NCBI GenBank assembly: GCA_047602295.1 | Contig: JASGHP010000001.1 | Span: 4,278,001-4,342,000, forward strand | Length of the DNA stretch: 64,000 bases | Reading direction: 5' to 3' | DNA from: JACMLD01 sp047602295 | GTDB lineage: Bacteria; Bacteroidota; Bacteroidia; Chitinophagales; Chitinophagaceae | Part shown: piece by piece, positions 1-9,000 of the stretch | How positions within the stretch are numbered: position 1 is the stretch's first letter | How the letters are laid out: every line of letters starts with the position of its first letter | The notes under the pieces: generated by a model | Told to the model about the DNA's origin: nothing | Databases searched by the model: none | Seen by the model: the letters and a program-made list of their open reading frames with translations, nothing else | Program-made: the position numbers and the translations under genes

Positions 1-96
1 TGTGAAGTTGGTACGGGAGAAACAGAATGGGATGCCAACGTAGGTGCACGTATACTTTGGAAACTCTGCAATTTATTATTGGCAAGCAACAGTTAA
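1..96 (+). CDS. 3' end of an unrecognised gene (partial)
   Basis: The first frame is open from base 1 to a TAA at 94-96 and encodes the last 31 residues of a protein whose start lies outside the window. The tail contains EWDANVGARILWKLCNLLLA, which looks like a real, partly hydrophobic C-terminal helix. I do not recognise the family. The stop is followed by a stutter of GTGA-type words, as after many genes in this window, which supports this as a true gene end. Confidence 0.5.
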   Translation, partial: CEVGTGETEWDANVGARILWKLCNLLLASNS

Positions 97-100
97 TTGG

Positions 101-135
101 AAATGTGATGAATGTGAAAATGTGAGAAATTGAAA
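101..135. repeat. short degenerate word array (AATGTGA type)
   Basis: Imperfect repetition of AATGTGA/AATGTGAAA words directly after the partial gene. The reverse-complement word (CACATTT) is repeated in the gap at 56,125-56,160. It is one of about 16 such arrays at gene ends in this window. Confidence 0.5.
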
Positions 136-170
136 GATTAATACAACAACAACATAAACCATAATTTTGA

Positions 171-232
171 GGGTACAAGCATTGGACTACTATTTAACTT
201 CTGTTGTGTCACTCCCTTGTACTGCATACCTT
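171..232 (-). repeat. dispersed intergenic repeat, copy A
   Basis: Aligns over about 60 bases, with one gap, to 53,499-53,560. Both share GGGTACA at one end and TTGTGTCACTC.CTTGTACTG at the other. Read on the minus strand it carries GTACAAG followed by a GTGACACAAC-type core, related to copies B (30,522) and C (44,982). The copies lie between genes and contain no open frame. Confidence 0.6.
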
Positions 233-306
233 TATTGAGCTAAAGGTTTATCCGCAAAGCTCATAACTAACAGCTAAAACCCGCAGCTTAAAATCAGGCT
301 TCAACA

Positions 307-867
307 ATGGTTTATCAATATGTAGTCACGCTAAAAAATAACAGTCGCCGGTATATAGACAGGTTTTCTTTATTGTTGCTTGCTATCTCTGCCATCTTAT
401 TTTTACGAGAGCAGTACTTTTCTAACAACATAAAAATTGCCTATCTCTTTGGAGCCATCGCCATTCTTGCTATTGTGGGCTACAATCTATATCGACAAAA
501 AACAAAACAAGAAACAGCTTTCTACAGCAGTGCCTTATTTATTGCGGCCATTGGCTGGGTTACCATGCCTTACCTCAACTGGCTTTTTATTCCGTTTGCT
601 TTACTGGGTTTGTTTGAACGTCAGGCCAAACATCCGCTTGAAGTAGGTTTTACAGATACTGAAATTGCCATAAATACCCTTTTCAGGAAAAGGTATAAAT
701 GGACCGATTTCAATAACATTATACTCAAAGACGATTTACTCACGCTGGATTTTAAATCGAACCGTTTATTACAACGTGAAACCATTGACGAAGAAGGCGA
801 CGCGGACGAAGATGAATTCAATATCTATTGCCGCGAGCAATTAAGAAAAGCGCATCTTGTTTCCTGA
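307..867 (+). CDS. membrane protein with PH-like C-terminal region, function unknown
   Basis: 186 residues. Three or four hydrophobic segments span about residues 20-105 (for example LLLLAISAILFL and AYLFGAIAILAIVGYNLY). A soluble C-terminal half follows, of the pattern I-IN-LFRKRYKWTDFNNI-LKDD-LTLDF, which resembles small bacterial PH-like domains after a membrane anchor. It ends in an acidic stretch (DEEGDADEDE). The next gene, at 1,058, has the same layout and may be a distant paralogue. The function is unknown. Start chosen at the first ATG before the hydrophobic region. Confidence 0.7.
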   Translation: MVYQYVVTLKNNSRRYIDRFSLLLLAISAILFLREQYFSNNIKIAYLFGAIAILAIVGYNLYRQKTKQETAFYSSALFIAAIGWVTMPYLNWLFIPFALLGLFERQAKHPLEVGFTDTEIAINTLFRKRYKWTDFNNIILKDDLLTLDFKSNRLLQRETIDEEGDADEDEFNIYCREQLRKAHLVS

Positions 868-884
868 GTTAATGATTGGAGAGC

Positions 885-917
885 AAGTCAAAATTCAAAA
901 GTAAAAATTCAAAACTG
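885..917. repeat. short degenerate word array (AAAATTCAAAAGT type)
   Basis: GTCAAAATTCAAAAGTAAAA followed by a second ATTCAAAA, just after the gene ending at 867. The same word family, in reverse complement, appears at 29,165-29,195 and 56,085-56,115. Confidence 0.45.
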
Positions 918-1057
918 CTGGTTACACCTACCCTCACACCAATCTGTGAATCCGTGGCATCATTCCTTATATTCTTAAAAAAATCTTAAATTCAACAATA
1001 GCTTTTTTAGCTATATGGATTTTTTACTTGATTGCATCTGGTTAAAAAACTGCTCGT

Positions 1058-1663
1058 ATGAATGCTTTAGCCATCACTATTATTCATCCGGCTTACGAGA
1101 GCCTCAAACGCATAAGCCGTTTCCTGCACCTGGTTGCAGCCGTTCTCATCCTCTTTAATGCTTTACATCAGTTGCAGCAACCTACCCTTAACCATCTTTA
1201 TTTCTGGTGTCAGCTTTTTATAGGATTGGATATCATAGTAGTAGTCTTTACCAATCGCAATCTGGTACAGGAGCTACCAAGAATGAATGCGATATTCCGC
1301 TTTATTGAGTGCGTCATTTTCCTGGGTGCAGCAGCTATCCTCCTTTCTGAAACCAATTGGATTATGGGCTGCGTGTTGTTGCTGGTAAGCGGCGCTTATG
1401 GCTACCTTATGTTTTGCGAGCATAGGATGAACAATGCTGAAGCTGAGATGGTTAAATTCAACCATATTGGTATTACCATTTCGGGAATGCCTAATAGCGT
1501 TTTCTTCTCCTGGTCGCGGATTAACAACATTGATATTCGCTACGATAGCATCACTATAGACACTTCTGAAAACAAAAAACTCCATTTTTCGCTCCGTCAA
1601 AATCTTCAATTCGAAGAACTGGATCAAATTCACGAATTTTGCAGGCATTATTTGAAAACGTGA
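1058..1663 (+). CDS. small membrane protein, function unknown
   Basis: 201 residues. Hydrophobic segments lie at about 20-40, 45-65, 85-100 and 103-120. A soluble C-terminal domain of about 75 residues follows, with the motif FFSWSRINNIDIRYDSITID, which again looks like a PH-like fold after membrane helices. Its layout matches the protein at 307-867: membrane half first, then a domain with a W-x-x-I/F-N-N-I core. The two may be diverged duplicates. No enzymatic motif is visible and no function is assigned. The start is the first ATG in frame. Confidence 0.7.
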   Translation: MNALAITIIHPAYESLKRISRFLHLVAAVLILFNALHQLQQPTLNHLYFWCQLFIGLDIIVVVFTNRNLVQELPRMNAIFRFIECVIFLGAAAILLSETNWIMGCVLLLVSGAYGYLMFCEHRMNNAEAEMVKFNHIGITISGMPNSVFFSWSRINNIDIRYDSITIDTSENKKLHFSLRQNLQFEELDQIHEFCRHYLKT

Positions 1664-1738
1664 GGCGTAAGACGTCAGTCGTGATAAAATCACTGATTGT
1701 CTGCTGCTCACGCCTGACGATTCACGATTCACGACATT
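1661..1738. repeat. hairpin-forming degenerate word array
   Basis: Words of the type CGTGA, CGTAAGA and CGTCAGT on the left (from 1,661) are matched by their complements CTCACGCCTGACGATTCACG on the right (to 1,738), so the spacer can fold back on itself. It fills nearly all of the gap between the genes ending at 1,663 and starting at 1,742, and its first bases are the stop codon of the upstream gene. Confidence 0.55.
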
Positions 1739-1741
1739 TTT

Positions 1742-3037
1742 ATGAATTATTCTCCATACATTCTTTATTCTGACGGCAAGGGAAACATTTTTGAAGACAC
1801 CAGTTTGTATGCTACGGGCAGAAGTGGCTGGGATGCATATCCTATAGACCCGGCAGACTGGATTGAACTGCCCGATGGCGGCTCGCTCTATGAATTGCCC
1901 GGCAGACGTGGCATTGGCATAGACGTAGAAACCGGCGATATGCGGCTTTGTGACAAAGGCTGGGCGGTTGCTGCGTTTATTCCACCCGCACATACAGGCT
2001 TGTACATTGCAGCGTATGAAACAGGACCAGACGCTCCCACTCTTCCATTGTTTTGTTATACGGCTGCGGGCTGGTACAATGATAAATTCTATGTTCCTGC
2101 AGTAAGAATTGAGCAGGATATACGCCAGGAATGCGCAGGTTATGATGATAAAAAAATAAAATCGGGCACTGCGCATTTGCTGGAAGCTTACCCGCATAAT
2201 CGTTTGGTAAAACATTTGATGCAGAATTGTTGCCTCACTTACAATTGTCCCGCTGCAAGAAATCTTTCACTGGCCAGATGGGAATGCCCCATACCTACAT
2301 CACCTGCGTGCAATGCCAATTGCATTGGATGTATTTCTTTTCAACCACAAGAGGAGACCATTCCTTCAACGCAAGACCGTTTAACCTTTAAGCCAAGTGC
2401 TGAAGAAATTGTTGAGTTTACTGTTCCGCATTTGGCAGAAGCCCCCTACCCCATTGTTTCTTTTGGGCAAGGTTGTGAAGGTGAACCACTATTAATGTGG
2501 GAGACTATCCGGCAGTCAATTATTGAAATGCGCAAACACACCAAACGTGGCAGCATCAATATAAATACCAATGGTTCTAAACCGGATGCAGTAAAAGCCT
2601 TGTGCGAAGCTGGCTTAAATAGCATTCGCGTAAGCACTAATTCTGCACGCAAACATATTTATGAAGCTTATTACCGCCCCAACAATTACAGCTTTGAAGA
2701 CATTGTAGAAAGCCTGAAAGTAATGCGCAGTTATGGCGGTTGGAGCAGTATTAATTATTTTGTTTTTCCGGGCATGACGGATAGCATTGAAGAATATGAA
2801 GCATTGCGCAAGCTGATAAAAGAAACAAAGCTTAGCATGATACAGTGGCGCAATTTCAATATTGATCCCGATTGGTACTTAGGTAAAATTGGTGTTACAG
2901 ATACCGGCGAGTGCATGGGCATAAAACAATTGCAGGAATTAATCCAGGAAGAATTTCCTGATCTTAAATATGGTTATTTCAATCCACCAATGGAGCGTAT
3001 TAAAGGTGATTACCAAAAAGACTTTGCACATTATTAA
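1742..3037 (+). CDS. radical SAM protein with extra N-terminal domain and cysteines
   Basis: 431 residues. The radical SAM cluster motif CNANCIGC (CX3CX2C; C190, C194, C197) starts a domain continuing with GQGCEGEPLL (substrate/SAM side) and ININTNGS, both typical of the fold. Four further cysteines just upstream (C163, C164, C169, C182) could bind an auxiliary cluster. The first 150 residues form a separate, unrecognised domain. No leader peptide or modification target lies next to it, so the substrate is unknown. An EamA exporter follows 30 bases downstream and could move a product, but this is only proximity. The family call is firm; the function is not known. Confidence 0.85.
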   Translation: MNYSPYILYSDGKGNIFEDTSLYATGRSGWDAYPIDPADWIELPDGGSLYELPGRRGIGIDVETGDMRLCDKGWAVAAFIPPAHTGLYIAAYETGPDAPTLPLFCYTAAGWYNDKFYVPAVRIEQDIRQECAGYDDKKIKSGTAHLLEAYPHNRLVKHLMQNCCLTYNCPAARNLSLARWECPIPTSPACNANCIGCISFQPQEETIPSTQDRLTFKPSAEEIVEFTVPHLAEAPYPIVSFGQGCEGEPLLMWETIRQSIIEMRKHTKRGSININTNGSKPDAVKALCEAGLNSIRVSTNSARKHIYEAYYRPNNYSFEDIVESLKVMRSYGGWSSINYFVFPGMTDSIEEYEALRKLIKETKLSMIQWRNFNIDPDWYLGKIGVTDTGECMGIKQLQELIQEEFPDLKYGYFNPPMERIKGDYQKDFAHY

Positions 3038-3067
3038 TTATTAATTGATAATTAGTAATTAATAATT
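3036..3067. repeat. AT-only palindromic word array
   Basis: Stutter of TTAATTATTAATTGATAATT-type words between the radical SAM stop and the next ATG. It is self-complementary and reads almost the same on both strands. Very similar words recur at 38,100-38,135. Confidence 0.5.
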
Positions 3068-3994
3068 ATGGCCTTAACTAACAAACAAAATAATATCTAT
3101 CAGGGCATTGGCCTTGCGCTTATTACAGTTATCATTTGGTCGGGCAATTATGTTATTGCACGCGGCATTGCAAAACAATTGCCGCCGGTAAGTCTTGCGT
3201 TTTATCGTTGGGGATTGGCTTCTGTTTGCATATTTCCATTTGCCATCAAAAAGATGATTGAACAAAAAGCAATACTGCTGGCAAACAGTCATTATATTTT
3301 CTGGACGGCGCTTACTGGCGTCACCATTTTCAATACATTTATTTATCTGGGCGGACATTATACATCTGCTATCAACCTGGCATTAATTGGCACTACATCG
3401 GCGCCAATCTTTTCTACCTGCATGGCTGCAATATTTCTGAAAGAAAAAATCAGCCGGAACCGCATCATAGGCATGTTGCTTTGCATAATAGGTATTTTAT
3501 TTTTGATTAGCCAGGGAAGCTGGCAAAAGCTTACTCATTTTCATTTTGGCAAAGGAGATGTGCTGGTGCTTATCAGTGCTTTTAGTTTTGCCATTTATAC
3601 AATACTGGTTCGTAAAAGACCGGCAACTATTTCACCCATTGTTTTCCTGGCTGTTATTTTTATTACGGGCACTCTGTTTCTTTTGCCATTTTATGCATAT
3701 GAAGTGATGCACAATCCTGCTGTGCAATGGACACATAATATGGTTTATATTATTTTATACCTGGGCATAGGCAATTCCATTATTGCATTTTTTTGCTGGA
3801 ATGCATCTATAGGAAAATTGGGTGCAGCGGGTACTGCGCTCTTTGGAAATCTTATACCTGTGTTCAGTACTATTGAAGCAGTTATTTTTTTGGGAGAAGA
3901 ATTTTCCGATGTTCATTTAATCAGCGGCATTATTGTAATCAGCGGACTCATCATAGCTAATATTACGGCAAGTGCGTCCAATAAAAATGGCTGA
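3068..3994 (+). CDS. EamA/DMT family transporter
   Basis: 308 residues with about ten hydrophobic segments in two related halves, the layout of the EamA (drug/metabolite transporter) superfamily. The N-terminal half begins GLALITVIIWSGNYVIARG, and the second half repeats the pattern near residue 160 (VLVLISAFSFAIYTILVRK). Members export or import amino acids, nucleotides or other small metabolites across the inner membrane. The substrate cannot be read from the sequence. It follows the radical SAM gene by 30 bases and may be co-transcribed with it. Length is normal for the family. Confidence 0.85.
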   Translation: MALTNKQNNIYQGIGLALITVIIWSGNYVIARGIAKQLPPVSLAFYRWGLASVCIFPFAIKKMIEQKAILLANSHYIFWTALTGVTIFNTFIYLGGHYTSAINLALIGTTSAPIFSTCMAAIFLKEKISRNRIIGMLLCIIGILFLISQGSWQKLTHFHFGKGDVLVLISAFSFAIYTILVRKRPATISPIVFLAVIFITGTLFLLPFYAYEVMHNPAVQWTHNMVYIILYLGIGNSIIAFFCWNASIGKLGAAGTALFGNLIPVFSTIEAVIFLGEEFSDVHLISGIIVISGLIIANITASASNKNG

Positions 3995-4114
3995 TGTCTG
4001 ATGTAGAGATTTCTGATTTCTTTTATTCGTCGTTCCTTAATGAATTGAAGCTTTACCTATTTGCAAGATTTTCGCAGAGAAGAAATCAGACATCAAAAAA
4101 TCAGATATCAGAGA
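3991..4114. repeat. long imperfect inverted repeat at gene end
   Basis: The left arm 3,991-4,022 (CTGATGTCTGATGTAG then ATTTCTGATTTCTT) is matched by complementary words at 4,078-4,114 (AGAAGAAATCAGACATC then AATCAGATATCAGA). A large hairpin is possible with a loop of about 55 bases. It lies between two co-directional transporter genes. Confidence 0.55.
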
Positions 4115-4124
4115 TTGAAAATTT

Positions 4125-4889
4125 ATGACAATAGAAATCATTTTACTCTGCATAGCTGCATTTGCGGCTGGCTTTATTGATGCCATTGTAGGTGGTGGCG
4201 GATTAATACAAACACCAAGTGGCCTTATATTATTACCTCAATACCCGGTAGCAACTGTTATTGGTACATTAAAAATTCCTGCTTTCACGGGTACCTTATT
4301 TGCAACTATTCAATACGCCAAAAGAGTTGCGTTCAATTACAAACAACTTGGTTTAATGATGGGGCTTGCATTTATTGCAGCGTTTATGGGTTCCAAACTA
4401 CTGACAGTGGTAAGCAACCAGTTTATGAAACCATTACTGTTGATTGTCTTAATTGCTGTGGCTGTCTATACCTGGCTTAATAAAAATTTTGGCAACCATA
4501 CAGAGAAAACACATTCGCTCAAAAGGCAAACATTTTATGCTGTTGTTGTTAGTCTAGTGATTGGCTTTTACGATGGCTTTATTGGACCAGGCGCAGGCAG
4601 TTTCTTAGTGCTTTCTTTTATTACACTTTTAGGTTTTGATTTTTTAAGGGCAAGTGCCCATGCAAAGTTTGTAAACCTGGCTACCAATATGGGTTCTATA
4701 ATCTTCTTTGCAATCAGTGGAAAAATTATCTACAGCATTGCAATACCAATGGCCGTTTGTAATGGATTGGGAGGCGTTTTAGGTGCCAGGCTTGCTCTGT
4801 TAAAAGGCAATGCTTTTATACGCATATTTTTTTTAGTGGTAGTAACAGGCACCATTATACGCTTTGCTTATGATGTATTCTTCAGGTAG
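4125..4889 (+). CDS. TSUP family (TauE/SafE-like) anion permease
   Basis: 254 residues, about seven or eight membrane segments. The N-terminal AGFIDAIVGGGGLIQTPSG and the mid-protein YDGFIGPGAGSFLV are the two repeated glycine-rich motifs of the sulfite exporter TauE/SafE (YfcA) family, one per half. Members move small sulfur-containing or organic anions across the inner membrane. The substrate is not predictable here because no sulfur gene is adjacent. Length is normal. The ATG at 4,125 directly precedes the first hydrophobic segment. Confidence 0.85.
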   Translation: MTIEIILLCIAAFAAGFIDAIVGGGGLIQTPSGLILLPQYPVATVIGTLKIPAFTGTLFATIQYAKRVAFNYKQLGLMMGLAFIAAFMGSKLLTVVSNQFMKPLLLIVLIAVAVYTWLNKNFGNHTEKTHSLKRQTFYAVVVSLVIGFYDGFIGPGAGSFLVLSFITLLGFDFLRASAHAKFVNLATNMGSIIFFAISGKIIYSIAIPMAVCNGLGGVLGARLALLKGNAFIRIFFLVVVTGTIIRFAYDVFFR

Positions 4890-5038
4890 AGTATGTAGTA
4901 TTTAGTATAAAGTATTTAGACCAGGGTATTCAGGGAACTCCAGGTAAAATATTTAGTATTTAGAATAGCGCATTCAGGTTTGCGGAATGTTAGCGCTGAA
5001 ATCTATATAATACATACTTTATACTTCATACTATAAAA
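4889..5038. repeat. hairpin-forming word array between convergent genes
   Basis: The left arm (about 4,890-4,920) is a stutter of GTAGTATTTAGTATAAAGTA words. The right arm (about 5,000-5,037) carries the complements (ATACATACTTTATACTTCAT). It lies exactly between the convergent TauE/SafE and PorP genes and may act as a shared terminator. There is no GC-rich stem. Confidence 0.55.
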
Positions 5039-6061
5039 TCACCAAACATTTCGCGGGCACCAATCACCATATTTATTGCCTAGCAGAAATCCCAACACAA
5101 TTTCGTGCGTGCCTTTTGTAATTGTATTGAGTTGTGAAGTAGTGTAATCATAGGCATAACTGATATTGAAAGTATTGGAAACGTTCAAACCAAGCATGCC
5201 ATTAAAACCATCCTTGATGCGGTAACCCGCCCCTATCCAAAGCAGATCATGATATTGCGCTTTTACATTCAGATCTAATTGCGCAGGTGTGGGCTGCACA
5301 TATTTCAGCATTACACTTGGTATCATTGAAATATCATCGTTCAAAAAGAAACGATAGCCGGCAGTTGCAAAAATGTGTGGCACTAATTTGCCTTGCTCCT
5401 GTTGCAGTTTATTATCAGAGAAATAAATTTTTTGCGGAATGATTTGCTGCGCCGACAATCCAATAAAATAGTCGGAAGAATAGATCCATATGCCTGCACC
5501 AAAATCCGGTTTCAAACTATTTATCTCGCCAGAATTATACACAGCAGGATCTACAGGATTGGCACTGCCAAAATCAAGTTTGCTCCTATCCAGTGAAATA
5601 TTTCTTACACCTGCTTCAAAGCCTGCCGCAATACTTGTTTTCGCACTAATGCCAATATGATAAGCGTAACTCAAGTAGCCGGCAAAACGATTTAGCGGGC
5701 CTGTTCTATCATTAATTATTTTTAACCCAATACCGTGATGTGGTTTTACAGCTTCATAATCCTCCCAAAAATTTCTGCCGCGTGGGTTTTCTCCGGGCTT
5801 TTCAAAGGAAGTAGCAGTAGTACGGTCATCTTTTTTGCCTAATGGTTTGTGTATAGTAAGATATGTAGTTACAGGCGCATCCTGCAAACCCACCCATTGA
5901 TGGCGGTGACTAATTTTTACGTCTGTATAATTTTCTATTCCTGTTAATGCCGGGTTGAGTATATAATTATTGATTACATACTGCGTGTACTGTGGTTGCT
6001 GCTGCGCTATGGCATCAGAAAAACAAAAGAAAAAACATACAATCGTCAAAAACTTTCTCAT
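5039..6061 (-). CDS. PorP/SprF family type IX secretion outer-membrane protein
   Basis: 340 residues with an N-terminal signal peptide (MRKFLTIVCFFFCFSDAIAQ). The mature part begins QQPQYTQYVINNYILNPALT, the hallmark of PorP/SprF proteins. The rest is beta-rich and fits an outer-membrane barrel. Members attach to or help export one particular surface adhesin through the type IX system. The gene lies 17 bases downstream of the large adhesin at 6,079-9,594 on the same strand, the usual arrangement for such pairs, so it probably serves that adhesin. Family call is firm; the partner is inferred from position. Confidence 0.92.
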   Translation of the reverse strand: MRKFLTIVCFFFCFSDAIAQQQPQYTQYVINNYILNPALTGIENYTDVKISHRHQWVGLQDAPVTTYLTIHKPLGKKDDRTTATSFEKPGENPRGRNFWEDYEAVKPHHGIGLKIINDRTGPLNRFAGYLSYAYHIGISAKTSIAAGFEAGVRNISLDRSKLDFGSANPVDPAVYNSGEINSLKPDFGAGIWIYSSDYFIGLSAQQIIPQKIYFSDNKLQQEQGKLVPHIFATAGYRFFLNDDISMIPSVMLKYVQPTPAQLDLNVKAQYHDLLWIGAGYRIKDGFNGMLGLNVSNTFNISYAYDYTTSQLNTITKGTHEIVLGFLLGNKYGDWCPRNVW

Positions 6062-6078
6062 CTACACAAGAATTTGAT

Positions 6079-9000
6079 TTACCTGATAATGGTGACAGAG
6101 CCGTTCACCGGCCCGCGTCCACTTTTAGGGTTGATAATCCAATAATATGTACCAATTGGCAATGCTTGTCCATTTACACGTCCATCCCAGGGTCTGTTAT
6201 ACCCGGTGGAATGAAATACCGGTTGTCCATACCTGTTGTATACATCTACCGTACAATCCGGGTAAGAATCAAGATAAAGAATTACCCATGTATCATTAAT
6301 GCCATCACCATTGGGAGAAAATGCATTAGGTACTTTAATATCTTTCAATAATGTAACCTTTACATCATCAGTGGCTTTGCAACCATCGGCAGAAGTTACC
6401 TGTAAGGTATACAGCATATCATGAGTGGCTGCTGTTACTCTCGGCCGGGCTATATGTATGTTGTCAATAAAATCTGGTGGAGACCACAAATAACCTGGGT
6501 TTGTGCCAGAGGATTGACCTTCCAGTGTAATATAACTTCCTTCCAATAAAAATTTATCGGGGCCAGCACTGATTACTGGTGTTGGATAAACGATTATTGC
6601 ACCGGTAGTATCTGCAGTACATCCATTTGCTGCCGTAACAACATACTTTATAGAATCTGTTCCTGCACCTGCAATAGAAGGTGTAAACATACCATCTGCC
6701 GTAATGCCTTTGCCCGAGTAAATTCCTGTTGCCGCTAAAACAGATATATCTTTCGCAGAAGTTATTTGGAAAGGTGCCACTTCTTCGCAGACTGGTGCTA
6801 ATGCGGCAAACTGTAATTGCGGTACAGCCTGCAATGTTATAGTGATAGTGGACTGGCTAATGCAACTATACCCGGAATAGACAACATATCTCACCTGGTA
6901 GCTTTTGGTAGCCGTTGACGAAAATGCAGGGTATTGATGCGTATACAGTTTGCCTTTTGAAGGAAGGCTGTCAACGGTTTTTGTTAGCGGGTTACCGGCA
7001 TAATCCCAATATATTTCTGTTCTAACTATTTTACCATAATCTATGGTAGACGCATCTGTAATTACAACAAGCTTATTGCTGCAAAGAGAGGCAGTATTGC
7101 CATTTACTGAAAAAACAGCTTGCGGTACTGCTCCGTTCACCGTAAATTTTTGTGTGCTGTCTTTTACACAACCGTCCTTACTGGTGACCGTTAGTTTTAC
7201 ATTATACACCCCTACTGCGGTGAAATGTCCCTGGCCATCTTTTTTGTTATCGGTTGTGCTATTGCCAAAATCCCATAGGTAAGTAAATAATGCCTGGCTA
7301 TTGTCTGCAATAGAACTGCTGTCATAAAACTGCGCCACCGGATCGTTTAAACAAATAGAAGGCATGGAAAAGTTAACATATGGTATATCGCTAACCTTAA
7401 TCACCACAGTATCTACCAGGCTTTTACAACCACTGGCCAATTCCACTTGCAGCGTAGCCTTATACAATCCCGTTGCTGCATACACATGTTGCACGGGTGA
7501 GTTATCAGATTTAGTAACCATGGCGCTGTTATCGCCAAAATTCCAATACCATTTTACAATTGTACTGCCTCCTGTAGCAGTAGAATTATCTGCCAGCGTA
7601 ACTGATCGCGTAACACAGGCTGCTCCTTGCAAAGCAAATGAAGCAGTAGGAGGAGGAAACAAGCTAACCGTTTTTGTGATGGTATCAGAAAGACAACCTA
7701 TGTCCGTAATAGCAGCATACTTAACAGAAAAATTGCCACCACTAGTATAGGTATGCGATGGATTGCTGGAGTCGGCTGTTTTTCCATCTCCAAAATCCCA
7801 CAAGTATTTAATAATAGCCCGTCCGCCGCCATCGGCTGTATTTTTAAACAACACCGGGTCTGTAACACATCCATTATTGGTAAAACTGAAATCCGCAGAA
7901 GGCCGTTCAAATATTTGCAGGTCGTAATTAATTTCCTGTTCACCACCACAACCGTCTACGCCTGGGCTTGTGGCAACAACCTTAATAGGATACGTGCCAA
8001 TCGACTGAACTGTAAAATATTTATTGAGTGAATAACGGTAAAGCGTTTTGTCGTTTACGACCCAGGTAGAATCATAAACAGGAGCAGTTATTGTTGTATC
8101 TGCCAATAAACCATTAAACATCCATTGAATTTTCAAAGGCTGATAAGGAAAGGTCATGGCAAATTTTAAAGGAGAGTTTCTGCAGCCGGCCGGAAAATTT
8201 ACAATGGCGTATTTGTTATCAATCGTTATAAACTGGTATAAATCTTTGAGGTTAGTACCAGCGCTATAACCATAAGACTCTGCCGATCCAAAACCGTATG
8301 CAATGGCATTAAAGCCTGAATCGCAGGTGATGGTGTGTGTTCCTTTTGCAACGGGCACCTGCACATAAGCATAACTGTTGTTTTGTGGAACCGATGCAAA
8401 ATTGCTTATTGGAGCCCCATCAATTTTAAAAGAATTAATAGCTGATGGAGAATTGGGTACTACAGCATTGATATAATGTTCGTTGATATTAGTACCGCTT
8501 GCAGGCTGCATAGAGTTTAATGTTACCGAAGCAATGGTCTGTTCTGTGGGGTTCAAAAAGATCATTTCCGGATCACCATTGCCTTTATTGTTGCTGCAAC
8601 CGCCACTGGTAAAATACTGTGCCACCAATATCGGCTTATCGGAATGAATATAATTGGTCTGGGCATTGCTGAATTCGAAATACTGGTTGTTTACAAAACC
8701 TGTTAGCGGCACACCATTCAATGTAACATTGGCTGCAGGGTCTGGCCTGAATATGCGGTAAAAGTTTGTCTGGGCTTTTGTATCTACTTTATTAATACTG
8801 GGCACCGTAATATAGTTTTTACCCCAGGTGCTTGTAGGATACATTTGCTGGTAGAGATTGTCTGATGTACCGGCTGTATTTCCGCAACCAATGGAGATTT
8901 TACCACTGCCGCTAAACACCGCAATCTTTTTGCAGGTGCCGGTAGCAGAACTTACAGATTGAATCCTGGAGCCTGTAAGGTCAAGCGGCGATAAAAATTG

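Noticed and set aside
1274..2215. 313-residue open frame on the minus strand
   Set aside because: Lies opposite the small membrane protein and the radical SAM gene, both of which have better domain evidence. The translation has no recognisable domain.
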